A stretch of 64,000 nt of DNA. It comes from Melieria omissa. Taxonomy: Eukaryota; Arthropoda; Insecta; Diptera; Ulidiidae. The position numbers were made by a program, and so were the translations under genes. The stretch's first letter is position 1. Every line of letters begins with the position of its first letter. Below the pieces are notes generated by a model. That model ran no database searches and was not told the origin of the DNA. It was given only the letters and a program-made list of their open reading frames with translations. The stretch lies in NCBI GenBank assembly GCA_963971225.1, contig OZ020269.1, positions 24,530,963-24,594,962 on the forward strand, given 5' to 3'. This document shows positions 1 through 12,726 of the stretch, piece after piece.

Positions 1-1186
1 CGTAGTCAAAATGAAATTCGTTGCAGTGTGTGTATGAATGCAATAAGGATGCAATGTGATTTTGTAAATTTTTTTCAATTTTTATTTTCAAAAAGGGATG
101 TGAGCGCCTAAAAAATGGATATTCACACATAAAGTTAAGACATTTCTTCACCTTTTTTATAATTCAAAGAATTCCGTTTTCAACTAAATGTTGCTTGAGT
201 ATGAAAAACTCTAAACCCAGTCACTTTCTCACATTTTCTGCATTTTGCAAGCATTTTCAAGGAGATTATCGTTTGATAATTGAATTCAATTACCATAGCG
301 ACTGTTCTACATATTCAATAAAGTAGCTGTGCACATATATTTGCCACATCTGTCTGTCCCGCATCCGCGCCAGTTGGCACTTCTCTGACGCTGTCGTTGC
401 CGCTGCTGCCAACGATGACCGATAATGATCACTGCACGCCAGCAAGCGTAATTTTTTACTTTCATTGGACCATTTGGCGTGCTAAACAATGCCAACAAGA
501 ACGACAACCACTAAAACAACAACAATAACATCAACAGCAACAGTGTTGTCAGTTGACTGCCAGCTATGTTGGAATGTTTTCTGCCACTGTCACTGCGGCC
601 AACTATTTCCTTGACCCAAATTTCACTCTTGGCAAAATGGCCAGTTGGCAACGCCTCGAGTGCAGCGCCCAGCCGTTCGAGTCAGTCGACTGCTCCATGT
701 TCCGTCTGCTGCACACGCTCTCAACATTTGTCATCGCAGTGCCAGTCGTTTATCGCTTACAGGCTGGTGACAGCAGTCAATTTTCTGCCCATTGGCTTCG
801 TTGAGGCATTTGCCAGCCATCGGTATAATTTCTTCTTTTCATTGTTTTTTTTTGGTTTTTCCATGCAGATTGCCAGGTCGCAGCCTGCTTAGTCAAGCAT
901 GGCAGTTGACTATGAAAGAAACTGAAAGAAAAAGCTGGAATATTTCTTGCGTACTAAGTAGAATTTCACTTTCGTCTTGAATGAATATATTTTCCTTTTC
1001 TGCGCATTTGTTTACTTTTTCTTTTGTACGCTTTCGATTGCTTATTTTTGTAGTGGGTGCATTAAGGTTTTGTGAAAATGAAAAATGTGCATGACTAAAC
1101 GAAATGCGAGATGAAAATGAAATGAAAAAAAAAATAGAAACAAATAATTGAAACGACACGCAATGTGACAATGAAATAAATTGGAC

Positions 1187-1249
1187 ACATACACACACTC
1201 CCACACACACACTCACTCCCACACACACACACTCACACGTACGCACACA
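1187..1249. repeat. CA/CACTC microsatellite
   Basis: Imperfect run of ACACAC interrupted by CTCC and CTCAC units, seen directly. Open frames across it encode only Cys/Val repeats and are not genes. Confidence 0.85.
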
Positions 1250-2502
1250 ACTTCACTCATACTTAATCATAATGCTGATTAAGTTTTTCAAGTTGGTTGA
1301 GCAAATATTTCCCACCATCGAGAGCGGCTCACAATGCCTCGTGTCGCATGTGAAATATTTCACTTGGCGCGCGCTTTGTGTTGTTGCTGTTTGATGTTTT
1401 AAGATATTCTTTTGTTATTGTATTTGTTGTTGTAGGCAGAATATATGCAGCTTCGCAATTGTGGCTGGCCATGTGGACCTGTGTGCATGCTGTAAGTGAA
1501 AACTGTGCAACTATGCAAAGGCTAACGAAAGACTTAAGCTACGAACTTCATGTATGGAAACAGACGGGAGTAAGTGATGGCATATTCGCGGCAGTTGATT
1601 CATTGTTGTTTCCGTGCAACATTGATCAATACTGTAAATCTTTTTTTAAGTGAAATAAATATTGTGGAAGGATTTGGGTAGAACCACTTATTTATTTTTA
1701 CGAATAAGCCAGTAAAGAAACGGCGTTGAATAGAACTAAAACCAATAATAAAAGTAAATTGTGATTCTAGCAAAATGAATATTGGGTCGTGAGTCAACTT
1801 TTGCAAAACCCTTGAATACTGGGGTTTTTTAAGTTTTTGCAAAAGTTGAGTTATTCATTTATTGATTTTATTTATTTATTTATTTATTTTCTTATTTATT
1901 TGACTATTAATTTAGTAGACTATTTTCAATAAAAGAATAACTTAAAAAATCTCCAATATTGTTGTTGATATCGTTGTGCTTAAGTAATTCGTTTAATTAA
2001 GTAATTAAGTCATGCAATAAGTCAAAATGTTAATAACAAAAGTTGAACAGTTGATACAAGTTCAATAATTACCATTTTATATTTTCACAAGAAATTTATG
2101 ATAAAGTTATTGTTGTTTATTTAAAGTAAAAGTTAAATCCAGTTGCATGAGAAAACTGTAATAATTATGTTATATTTCCCAAAAAAAAATTTATATGTGA
2201 AAAATTGTATGTTAATCTAAAAAAATTACCATACAAAATTTTTGTAACATACCAAATTTGTTTACTTTGAAAGTGTGAAAAAAATTATTAAACCCGCTGA
2301 TCACTTTTCATTGCTACTTGACACATTCTTTCACACACATCTTAATAGAGAAATTAAAGAAATTAACATGTGGGCAGTGAAGAAGAGATAATAATCGCAG
2401 TAAACGCAGTTTTGGCTCAAGCAGATGAAGCAACAATTCGACATGGTGAATTTTAATTACTGACCTTTGACTTGTAATTCATCTACGGTGCATAATAAAC
2501 AA

Positions 2503-2565
2503 CTCCCTTCCTTCCTCTCTTTCTCTTTCTCTTCCTCCTTTCACCCTCTCTCCCTTCTTTCAACC
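2503..2565. repeat. Polypyrimidine (CT-rich) tract
   Basis: About 60 bases almost entirely C and T, with CTTTCTCTTTCTCTTCC-like runs. On the other strand it reads as GAGA-rich, a sequence type that GAGA factor can bind in flies. That role is only a possibility here because no gene start is visible next to it. Confidence 0.6.
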
Positions 2566-5500
2566 CTTGCACTTCTCATACTCCAAAACCAACATTGAGT
2601 CTCGCTATTTAGTTCAAATATTTTTAACATCTACAACAACTATTTGTAATCAAATTTCAGAATTTTCAACGCCACTTGAAATATTTTTTCCCGCGCCCAA
2701 TAAACGTGAAATTAGTTATTTACTTTTAATTATAAGCGGCCAGAGTCAGTGGTCAGCCGTTGGCGTTGATTGCATCATAGCCCACGTTTTGATGTGTCGG
2801 TGCAGCAGAAATTTCGAAGAGCCATCTTTTTTTAATGGCCACAAGTTGTTGGGTTCATTAGCTCGTTATTTCAATATTTTGGAGTTGGTGTGCCGCATTA
2901 GTGGCGCAGCGCGTTGTATATTACGCCATCAGTGAAGCTACTAAATGTTCACACTTTAAGGCAACCACAAGAACAACAACAACAACGGCGAAAATGTAAA
3001 ATTTCCAACGCTGCTGACCAAAGATGGCGCGATACCACAAAAGCCAAGAAGAAGAAGCGGCGACTGAAAGTAAGAAGAAAAATTTAGTCTAACTTTTGTG
3101 GTCGTAAAATGAAGAAAAACTACCAAGAGATTTGAAGCAACGAACGAGTGGAAACGAAATTAAAATGAAACACTTTCACTTCCACAACAACAATAGCAAC
3201 AACTTGAGAAAGAAAACAACGCACATTTCAGCGGCACAGAAGGCGGTGGCCGCACTCGTGGCGCAGAAAAATAGAAATTCTGCTGCTATGCAATAACAGC
3301 AACAACAACAAAAATAACAACAAAGAAATGGGAAATTATATAATTTCGTTTGGCTGCGGTCTGACTGACCATTAGTGCTGGCTGCGCTTTTGGCTAATTC
3401 GAGCTGCACTGGCAAACGTTGGCGGTGGCGATGGCGACGGTTGAATGACAGAAACCAAAAATAAAATAAGAGATTTGATTGAAATAAACGATGTGGAGAA
3501 ATTAATCACAACAATAACAGCACAATCGACTGTCGGATTCATACATGAATGATGAAAATTAGAAGGCACCGGGTTTCTTTGTTGGGTGCAGTGCAGACGA
3601 GGCGGCGGTCATTCAAAGCTGATTCGAATGCAATGAAACGAACGACGGTCACAATGAGATGTGAGCTGTGATGATGGCAGCTGAAACGAGAAGCCGTTAG
3701 CAGTGCCAAACGTAAATCGGGCAAATTTCACCACCATCATTCAGAAAACAAAATGCGCTGAGCCATTAATGTTGCAAAAGCAAATATCATAAAAAACCAT
3801 AAACTGAACAGAAATTGGCAAAAGCCAAACCAAATCAGCAGGTAGACTGAAATCACCAAAATTGTGTTGAGTGATCAAATAACCAACGCACCCAGCGGGA
3901 GCGCATACGGTCCGTCGAACAATCAAATGACCAGTTGGCGCAATCGATCACAGCAACAACCAACGGTCAAGCGTACAGCAGGTGGAATTTTGTGGCGTTG
4001 AATGTGAAAAATGGCCAACAATGAAATGAACACACTTTTATTAAAGTTTATTGCAACAAAAGAAAAAAATTAAGCAAATATGTTAAGAGCAAAGAAACAC
4101 ATACGCACACACAACGCTGCGCATGCGCAGAAGTTTAAAAGTGTGGTGCTCTATGTGTGTGTACGTGTGTGTGTGAAGTGATTTGGTGAATGAATAATGG
4201 CAACAACGCAGCTTGCTGGCAGCTAACAAACGCGCAACGCAAAAGAATGTCGGTCGAAATAAACAAAATATTGGAATTCAAAATCAGTTGAACAAAATGC
4301 CAACAACAATCAATGTTTGAATATTTTGCATTTCTACCAAAATCATTTCTAGCATTTCTACCAAAAAATCAAATGCATTTTTGTTGCTTTTTTGATAGCA
4401 AAAATTTTTGCAATCCATGTTTGTTGCATTCTTTGCGGCCTCAGTCATTTCTTGGCTTCAACTGCCTTGCAAAAACAAACATAAAGCTAACCTTGTTGTT
4501 GTTGTTTTTTAAAATTTGTTTTAATAACAATTTTTCCTTCTCTAACCACACTAAATGGTACTTCCTGCTTAAATTTTTTAAATCTCATTATTTAAGAAAA
4601 CGAAAGCGAACACAATTGACCGGCAATGACGCTTGGCCCAAGTGCGATGCGGCGACGGGCCAACGTGACGTATATGAGACTTTCCCAAAAAGAAATTTCC
4701 AAAAAGTAAAATGCAAATAAAAATGTGCAAAAAAGTTGTATGCGAGTGCTGCCAAAAAAGGTGTTGACAACAACAACAACAAAAATGCAAAAATAAAGAA
4801 AGGAAAAAAATAAAAATTGTTTGCCTTCAGCTGAGTTCAGTTGAGCACTGCTCGACGCTTGTAATTACAAGAAATTAATGCAAAATTTATTTGTTTTTGG
4901 CATAACTTGGCGTTTTGTCTTATTAGCATAAATCAGCTTTGTGGATGGGAACGTTTCCTCTTTGGTAGAAATTGAGTGCTTGCCGCATGTGAATCGAGAG
5001 TGAAGCCTTGATTTGTTTGATTATTGCTTGACTTGTGTGCATTAGCAGCGTTTAAGTGTTGATTCTAAGCATGGTGCGGAAATTTTGAAGACTCGTTAAA
5101 AACTTGTATGATTTTTTTAAAATCTTTTTTCGTAAGAATGAACTATTCAGACAGAGCTTGTTATGATATAATGCAAACTTAATAAACGTCCAGATTCAAT
5201 ATTACGAACACAATAAATATTTATAAATCAATTAATCAAATAACATTGAATTTCATAAAAATTTCACATTTTACCAATTCTCATAAATTGCACAACTTGT
5301 GTGCTTTATGAAAAATGAGTCTGTTTTTTTATTACTAAAACTTTTATCTCCACGCTGAAAGGCGCAAAAACTCTCACGCTTGCATCGCTTACAAGTCAGT
5401 GCCAACAACAAAAAACAAGAAAAAAATGAATACAAAAAAATAGGCGCGCAGAAATTCACTCGCCGCACAGCTTTTACTTTCTTTTCGGCGAAAATTAATT

Positions 5501-6449
5501 GAAAACTGCAAAACCCTTTCAAGACATTTCATTTGGTTTTATTGGCTAACGAGAGAAAAAAAAAACACCAACTCGCCTTCGTACAAAAAAAACTCAGACT
5601 CGAAATTTCGCTCAAACGAAACAGCCGCAACACAAATAACAACAAGCAAAGAAAAACATATAAACGAAAATAAAGAATAGCTAAACACTACAGCAACGAC
5701 ACTAACAACAACAACAACAACAACAACAAAATACTGTTTATGATTTTCGCTAATTAAACGTGCACTCACTCTACGTACTCGTACAATTTATTTAGTCATT
5801 TTATTTGAATTTGCCGCTGTTTTTTGTGCGCAACAAAGCCACACAAAAGCTGAAGGTCCACCAACCATCCACAGCGTCGCAACGATTGACTAATGTGTAG
5901 AGTGGACAATGCGCATCTTGCGTTCTTTGTGTGAGAGAAATGCTCGCATGAAAGGCACAAACGAGCGGCCTGTCGCCGAGGCTGCAAAGTGAAGATGAAA
6001 GTTTTCGGCTTGTTTTATAATAACAACAACAACAACAATAACAACGGTGACAACAACCCATAATCGGGCAGTGGCACGCAATGAAGACGCCACACAACGA
6101 GCAATGAACGGAATTTTCGACACTTGGAAACTATGTTTTGCATTTTTTTGGGATAATTTTCCAATAAATAAAATAATGATTTTAAAGAAAGACATTTTCA
6201 AAAAATGCAAATAAAGTAAAACATTTTAATTTAATAATAAATAATGTGTAATTAAATTGGAAAATAAATATTAATTAAATAACAAATAATTCAAAAAACT
6301 AATTAAATAAAAAATATTTCAATTAAAAAAAATCAATAAAAATGAATTAAATCAAATAAGTATTTATATTTGATATTTTTTTTTTTAAATAATTATAATT
6401 ATTATAATATTGTTTTATAATTTTTTGTTGAATACTTAAATACCTAATA

Positions 6450-6803
6450 CAGTCGTGTCTGGGTATAGTGAACACCCTATATAGTGAACACCTCGATATA
6501 GTGAACACGTAAATTTTGACATGGAGCCTCTACCAACATTTTTTTCAATATACATTTATACTTATACATTTATATTTATACATTTTTTTCAATATATATT
6601 AAAAAAAATGTTGGTTGGTTGGTTCAATATATATTGAAAAAAATGTTGGTAGCAATTTCAAGCAAAAAACAAAAACTGTATTTTGATCAAATAAAACGAG
6701 TTTTTGAACAAAACTGTTAACCTTGATATAGTGAACAACCTCAATACCTCATTACAACTATACTACAACATCCTCAATAGTTCACTATATCCAGACACGA
6801 CTG
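6450..6803. mobile_element. 354-bp MITE with CAGT termini and TA target duplication
   Basis: The ends are inverted repeats of about 23 bp, both starting CAGTCGTGTCTGG, and each end is flanked by TA (6448-6449 and 6804-6805). The motif TATAGTGAAC recurs near both ends (several copies at 6464-6508, one near 6726 and the reverse form in the right end). The centre holds an inverted pair around AACATTTTTTTCAATATA. There is no coding capacity. CAGT ends with a TA duplication are typical of nonautonomous Tc1/mariner or pogo relatives. The exact family is inference. Confidence 0.8.
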
Positions 6804-7270
6804 TATATAGAAAACGGTAGAGAAAGAATAATGAAAAACATTCACAAAACAGTATGATACGTTGAAAGTTTTTTATTTGTAATTTGTGTAATTAACTTCT
6901 GAAATTGTTTTCAATTTTCCAGCTACTAAAATAAAAAAATAGTTTTAAACAATTCTTCGGAATTTACAAATAAAGTAAAGAACTATAACTAAATAATAAA
7001 TAATGTGTAAAAAACAAATATACACAACACAATTATTTAAATAATGAAATAAATATTAATTAAATAAATTTAATGAAAGCAACTGTTTAAATAAAAAAAT
7101 ACATTAAAAAAAAGAATTAATTCATGAAAAAATAATTCAATTCAAAAATATTAATAGAAATAGCAATATTGTGTTTTCTGTAATGTTTTGTTGAAAATTT
7201 TAAGTATTTAATGTAAAGAAAACTGCAGATAAAAAAATAAAGAAAAATTGTCCCAAAACATGAAATGTGC

Positions 7271-8158
7271 AGGGGTTTCCAACAAGAGGTGTTATTTTGG
7301 TATTCAAAGCAAAATGCCATTTTTGAGATAAATGATCGGATGTTTATTTCATAATAAAGAGGAATGTATGCCGATAATAATGAAAAACAATATCAACCAA
7401 ATGGCTACCACGACCACGCTTGCAGGACCATATCCTTTTCATGAAATTTTCAATAACCAAAGTGGCTGCCCTATGTCCTCGATAGCCTCACGAATTCTAT
7501 CTTTGAGGTCTTGAATCGACGCTGGGCTGTTGGCGTACACCTTTTCTTTCACGTGGCCCCAAAGGAAGAAGCCGCAAGGTGTTAAATCACAAGATCTCGG
7601 TGGCCAATTGTGATCACCTCTTCCAGAGATAACACGGTCCGGAAACAATGGTTTTGTTGCTTGTGTGGCACGTAGCGCCGTCTTGTTGAAAGTAAACGTT
7701 GTCCAGATCAATACCATCCACCTCCGACCATAAAAAATCATTAATCATCTCTCGATAGCGCAATCCATTCACCGTAACTGTTGATCCAACCTCATTTTCG
7801 AAAAAGTAAGGTCCAATGACCCCGCCGGACCATAAACCACACCTTCACATCTTCACACCTTCTTCACATCACTAACTTGTCCCAACAGCTCGAATTTTTC
7901 CACCAATTTCTGTATTGCGGTCCGACAAGGTGCTTCACGACGACCCAAAAATGATTTAGTTTTGGGAACTGTGACTGCAAGATTTTCAGTATTTTTGTAG
8001 TGAATTTTAATTTCAATGCGTTGTTGAAGCGTGTATCTTTCCATTTTTAGCAATGGCGTAGTTTCTACTTGTCAAATGTCAAAGAATAAAAACTTCAAAA
8101 ATGACAGCTACCGAAATACCGGGTGATTCAAAATAACACCTCTTGTTGAAAAACCCTA
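7271..8158 (-). mobile_element. Internally deleted mariner-like element (DUF4817-type transposase)
   Basis: Inverted ends share AACAAGAGGTGTTATTTTG (left from 7271; right reversed from about 8158). Inside, on the minus strand, are remnants of both ends of a transposase. At about 888 bp the element is too short for a full-length member, which needs about 1 kb of coding sequence. The family resembles insect IS630/Tc1/mariner elements whose N-terminus carries the helix-turn-helix annotated as DUF4817. Assignment to a named family (for example rosa-like) would need an alignment. Confidence 0.75.
7340..8053 (-). pseudogene. Broken mariner-like transposase
   Basis: The N-terminus is intact for about 60 residues (MERYTLQQRIEIKIHYKN, then FLGRREAPCRTAIQKLVEKF), which matches the DUF4817-type DNA-binding helix-turn-helix. 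It then jumps, near 7853-7865, to the C-terminal half (VIGPYFFENEVGS, then NWPPRSCDLTPCGFFLWG), so the middle with the first catalytic Asp is lost. A frameshift lies between the VYFQQDGAT region (about 7690) and NWPPRS. The residue expected to be the third catalytic acid in LTPxDFFLWG is Gly. The deletion joint lies in short CTTCACATC/CTTCACACC repeats. The copy cannot make active transposase. Confidence 0.75.
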
Positions 8159-8312
8159 TATAAAGTTCTTTTATTTGAAATTTGCGAAATTCACTTTTGA
8201 ATTTTTTCTTCTAAAATAAAATAAAAAAATAAAAAACTAGTCGCAATTTACAAACAAAGAGCAAAAACTGTAAACTAATAAATAATAATGAGTAAAAAAA
8301 TTTAATATTGAA

Positions 8313-10040
8313 TCGGACTTAAAATCAAACCCCTCCGGAATTTGGCATTATATAAATTCTAAGCGTAACACAAATGGTCTCCCGTCTAGCATGAAGTATG
8401 GCACTGAGACACATTGGAAACTTGTAATCTATTTGCAAACTTTTTTCAAAAAGTCTCTGAAAATTATCATGATTCACCTAATCTTAGCTTCCAAGCACCT
8501 AAACCAAAAAGTATTAATACTTTTGAAATCAGCGAAGACGATGTATCTTCTGCTATTTCGTGCTCAAACTCTGGGCCAAATGAATTTCCAGCAATATTCT
8601 TTGGTCGTTGCAATAATAAACTAGCTAAACCAATTGCCATTCTTTTTAATGCTTGCATGAAAAGCGGAAAATTCTTGGATTGTTGGGAACTATGTTCTGT
8701 GGAACCTGTATTCAAATCAGGTGATAGAGTGTTGTTACTAATTATCGAGCTATAGTCAAGCAACAAACTTTTCGCAAATTATTATAAAAAACAAATTACT
8801 GAGTCATATCTCAGTATTGTGTGATTGTCAGCATGGCTTTTCCCGGGCAAGTCAACTGTTACTAATTTATTGTCATTTATATATATATATTTATATTATT
8901 TATTCTAATAATAGTATTTCCGCCATGGATCAACGCAGTCAACTTGACGTAATCTATACAGACTTTTCGAAGGCATTCGATAAAGTAGATCTTAATATTT
9001 TGCTATTTTAAATTTGCTATTAATGGAAATTTACTAAAATGTTTTCAAAGTTTCCTGACAAACCGAAAACTAATAGTGAGGATCGTCATCATCAGTTCCG
9101 AAATAATAATTAATGCTTCCTCAGGTATTCCCCAAGGAACTCACTGTGGACTTTTTTTATTTTTACTATTTATAAATGATTTGCCACAGGATCTCAAACA
9201 TTCAAAATGTCTTTTATTTGCTGTCATGTTCCCCATGTCAAGTTATACCTTAATATCGAAAATCTGAATAACTGTCATCTGCTGCAGAATGATATGGATA
9301 ATTTCTTTTACTGGTGTAAATTCAATAATTTGCGCCTTAATATCGAGAAATGCTCGGCGGTCTCATATTATTGAAGCAGGTCACCTGTTCAATTTTCAAA
9401 ATATGAATTCAAAGACTTAGGTGTAATATTTGATGCTAAACTAAGCTTTGCGAGTCATATAGATTACATTACGTCGAAAGCTTATTCCATGCTGCGATTT
9501 ATTAAAAGGAATTCACAAGGCTTTAGGAATCCCTTGACTCTTAAATCATTTTACACAGCTCTGGTTCGGAGTCTCCTCGATTACGCTTCAGTGATTTGTA
9601 GCCCTTACTACGAAATTCATTCGAATCGCGTTGAAATGATTTAAAAAATGTTTACAAGAATTGCTATCCGGAAATTGTGTTGGCCTTATGGTTTCCTTTC
9701 AAATCCACGAAGACGCAAATTACTCGGTTTGCAATCCCTCAGTGAGCGGAGATCGTTCCTCTGTCTCATGTTCGCATATAATATTTTGCGTGGTGAGATC
9801 AGGTGTCCTGATTTATTTAATTTTTTCAGTGCTTTCGTTTATTCGTTTATTCTCTGTCACAGTACATCGAACAAATGATTCGTCTTTGCACATCTACACA
9901 TCTAGATTTTAGTGCAAAAGAATATAGTTTTAGATTGGCCTTATTTAGTTTTTTAATTAATTATTTAAGAATTAATTGTTTCCCATAGTCTGTAAGTAAT
10001 TCAACTTTTGACTGAATATAAAATAAATAAATAAAAAATA
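8313..10040 (+). pseudogene. Decayed non-LTR (LINE) reverse transcriptase, 5'-truncated
   Basis: Reading across frames recovers the order of a jockey/CR1-type ORF2: a linker (INSKRNTNGLPSSMKYG near 8355), the start of the RT (FKSGDR near 8715), the finger/palm motif DVIYTDFSKAFDKVD (8947-8991), SSGIPQGTHCG (9118-9150), LLFLLFINDLPQDL, and the thumb/connection (DLGVIFDAKLSF near 9415, then LDYASVI near 9577). The FADD catalytic box near 9215 is destroyed by a small insertion. An AT-dinucleotide run interrupts the RT near 8877-8905. The copy ends with TGACTGAATATAAAATAAAT, a typical 3' end. No RNase H is visible. Several frameshifts and stops make it non-functional. Confidence 0.8.
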
Positions 10041-10623
10041 ATTACTCAAAATACAAAACTTAATTAATTAAACTACAATAATAAATTACTAAAATAATTA
10101 AGTAAAAATTAATTAAAGGAAAATTAAATAAAAATTAAATTTTATTGAATAAAAATTACTTTAAAAAAGTTTTATTTTACTCATCAACATTGTTCTTTCG
10201 TGATCACCATAGATTGCATCAAAACTTTCATTCGTTCCATCCATTCTAGATTCCATCAAACTTTTTGAAATTTTTGGAAAAGAAATAGATAAATGGATCT
10301 CCAAACATTAATTTATCCCATTTTAATTGAATATTTAACTACCTTAAAGTGTGTGTGCCCAGTTTGTTTCCCACAAATTAACTAATACCATCGATAGACA
10401 CTTGTGATCGATTTGTTTTTTTTTCTAAAAATCATAGTTTTTCCATTAACCACGTCCCGTGTTCATCTGATTTGGAATCGTACAACTTTTATATTTTCTA
10501 GGAAATATATTTCCAATAACAGAAAAATGTTTCGAGGACATAGACCCATACAAAAGGCTTGAACCGATATTCTGAAGGATATGTCGGCCAACGATCCAAA
10601 ACACTCATCCAACATGTTTTTAA

Positions 10624-11322
10624 ACTATAAAATAAAATAAAATAAAATAAAGTAAAATGAAATAAAATAAAATAAAATAAAATAAAATAAAATAAAATAA
10701 AATAGAATAAAATAAAATAAAATAAATAAAATAAAATAAAATAAAATAAAATAAAATAAAATAAAATAAAATAAAATAAAAGAAAAGAAAAGAAAAGAAA
10801 AGAAAAAAAGAAAAGAAAAGAAAAGAGAAGAAAAGAAAAGAAAAGAAAAGAAAAGAAAAGAAAAGAAAAGAAAAGAAAAGAGAAGAAAATACAAGAAAAG
10901 AAAAGAAAAGAAAAGAAAAGAAAAGAAAAGAAAAGAAAAGAAAAGAAAAGAAAAGAAAAGAAAAGAAAAGAAAAGAAAAGAAAAGAAAAGAAAAGAAAAG
11001 AAAAGAAAAGAAAAGAAAAGAAAAGAAAAGAAAGGAAAAGAAAAGAAAATAAAAGAAAAGAAAATAAAAGAAAAGTAAACAATAGAAAAGAAAATAAAAT
11101 AAAATAAAATAAAATAAAATAAAATAAAATAAAATAAAATAAAATAAAATAAAATAAAATAAAATAAAACAAAATAAAATAAACTAAAAAAAAATAAAAT
11201 AAAATAAAATAAAATAAAATAAAATTAAATTAAATTAAAAAAAATAAAATAAATCAAATAAAAATAAAAATAAAATAAAATGAATAAAAGGAAACAAAAA
11301 ATAAAATAAAATAAAACTAAAC
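10624..11322. repeat. Compound (AAAAT)n / (AAAAG)n pentanucleotide array, about 700 bp
   Basis: Seen directly: TAAAA units to about 10780, AAAAG units from about 10781 to 11085, then AAAAT units again with slight decay at both edges. The long open frame of Phe/Leu/Ser/Tyr residues on the minus strand is a by-product of the repeat. Confidence 0.95.
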
Positions 11323-12726
11323 TAATTTTTGACAACTTGGTGTTGGTGTTATTTTCCAAAAACTCCTGTTTACTTTGAAACCCAACTTGTACAACCACTT
11401 CAGAAATGTAAAAGAAATGTGGGCACACCCCTCTTCTGCTCGTTCAAATATTGATTTTTCATTATCGATAACAATTGCAAGTCACTACAATAAACGTCAT
11501 AACCAACAACAGCAAAACCTAGCAACACTCCAAAACTAACAACAACAAACAAACTGTGCATGGCTATGAATTCAATCAGCAAGCGGTCAGCCACCAAACC
11601 ATTGGTTGGTTAATTGAAAGCGCAAGTGTTGAAGTTTGACTTTGCAATTATCGAAGCAATTTTTTCCCCTTTCAATCGCGATCCCTTTCCATCATTATAA
11701 CCTTTCTCTTTCGCTCTTACTCCCTCGCTTTCTTTTCCCTTCAGCTTTGTACAGTTTTCCATTCCTTGGATGTTCATTTTAGTTTTTGAATTTTCCTTCT
11801 TTTAGTTCATACGGTTTTTTCTTTCCTTTCATTTCCTTTCCATTCGTTCAACGAAAAGACATAATTTTTTTTTTATGAATGTTTGCATTTTATTGCCAAA
11901 CGGTTACTTCTGTCTATAATTGTAGTTGCCATTGCTTTGGTTGTTGTTGTTCTATTGTTGATGTATTTAACTGCAGCGCACTTTCATTTCTAATGAGTGG
12001 GTTTTTAATAAATAAAATCAACAACAACATTCGACATTTAAGATTTAAATAATTTCTATTTGGACTTTTAAATTAAAGTTTATTTATTTAAGTTAAGTTA
12101 AAAACAAGTTAAGTTAATCGAATGAATGATTTCTTGCATATTTAAATTTTAGTATTTAGTATTTTTTGCTGTAATTTTATTTTGCAAGTTAGTTGTGTGA
12201 AATTTGGTTTTTGTTTTAGATTTCATTGCCTTGTTTCTGTAGTCTATTTTTTCTAAGCAGGCAATTCCATCTGACAGCGCAAACTTGTTTGCTAAGGGCA
12301 GAGTTGGCAATGGCAGCTACGGCGACATCTTATTGAAACTTGTTTAAAGTGAAATTATGACATTTGTAGAAATTATTGCCGCTTGTGTTGACCGTTTAAT
12401 GGCGTAAAAAAAATAAAGCAAACGAATAACAAACCCCAAACAAACACTTCAGAATAGCCAAATGCACCTGTTGTGTGGTGTAATGTGTGTTGATTTGTCA
12501 TGAAATTGTCACTTGGCGTTGTTGTTGTTATTGTTGTAGTAGTTGTCACTTTGTCGAGTGTTATTTAATGAGGTGAGAAAATAAATAAAAATTACTTTCC
12601 ATCCACTACTCGTAAGACTTGTTTGGCAAATTCTCTCATCACGCAGGCACACAACAACAAATGTTGACAAGTTTTTAACTGTTTGGCCCGTAAGATGCAA
12701 CAATTTTACGAAAAATGCAAATACTA
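11323..12726. other. Gene-free AT-rich spacer
   Basis: No gene is recognised. It contains a CT-rich stretch near 11690-11760 (CTTTCTCTTTCGCTCTTAC) and TTG runs near 11940. Open frames are short and unsupported. Confidence 0.55.

Larger units (their letters stand above)
1..6449. other. AT-rich DNA without a recognisable gene
   Basis: I see no supported gene here. The open frames are short, overlap on both strands, and show no domain or splice structure. The stretch contains CAA/TTG-rich runs (for example 5700-5730 and 6018-6035), a CA-type microsatellite and a polypyrimidine tract listed separately, and becomes very AT-rich from about 6200. It may be intergenic or part of a large intron of a gene outside the window. 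Confidence 0.6.

Noticed and set aside
4313..4720. A 135-codon plus-strand frame
   Set aside because: AT-rich, Phe/Lys/Asn-biased composition, no domain, and overlapping frames on the other strand are equally long.
10498..11172. Phe/Leu/Ser/Tyr-rich open frames, also at 17069-17257 and 50147-50778
   Set aside because: Translation of AAAAT/AAAAG arrays; no initiation context or domain.
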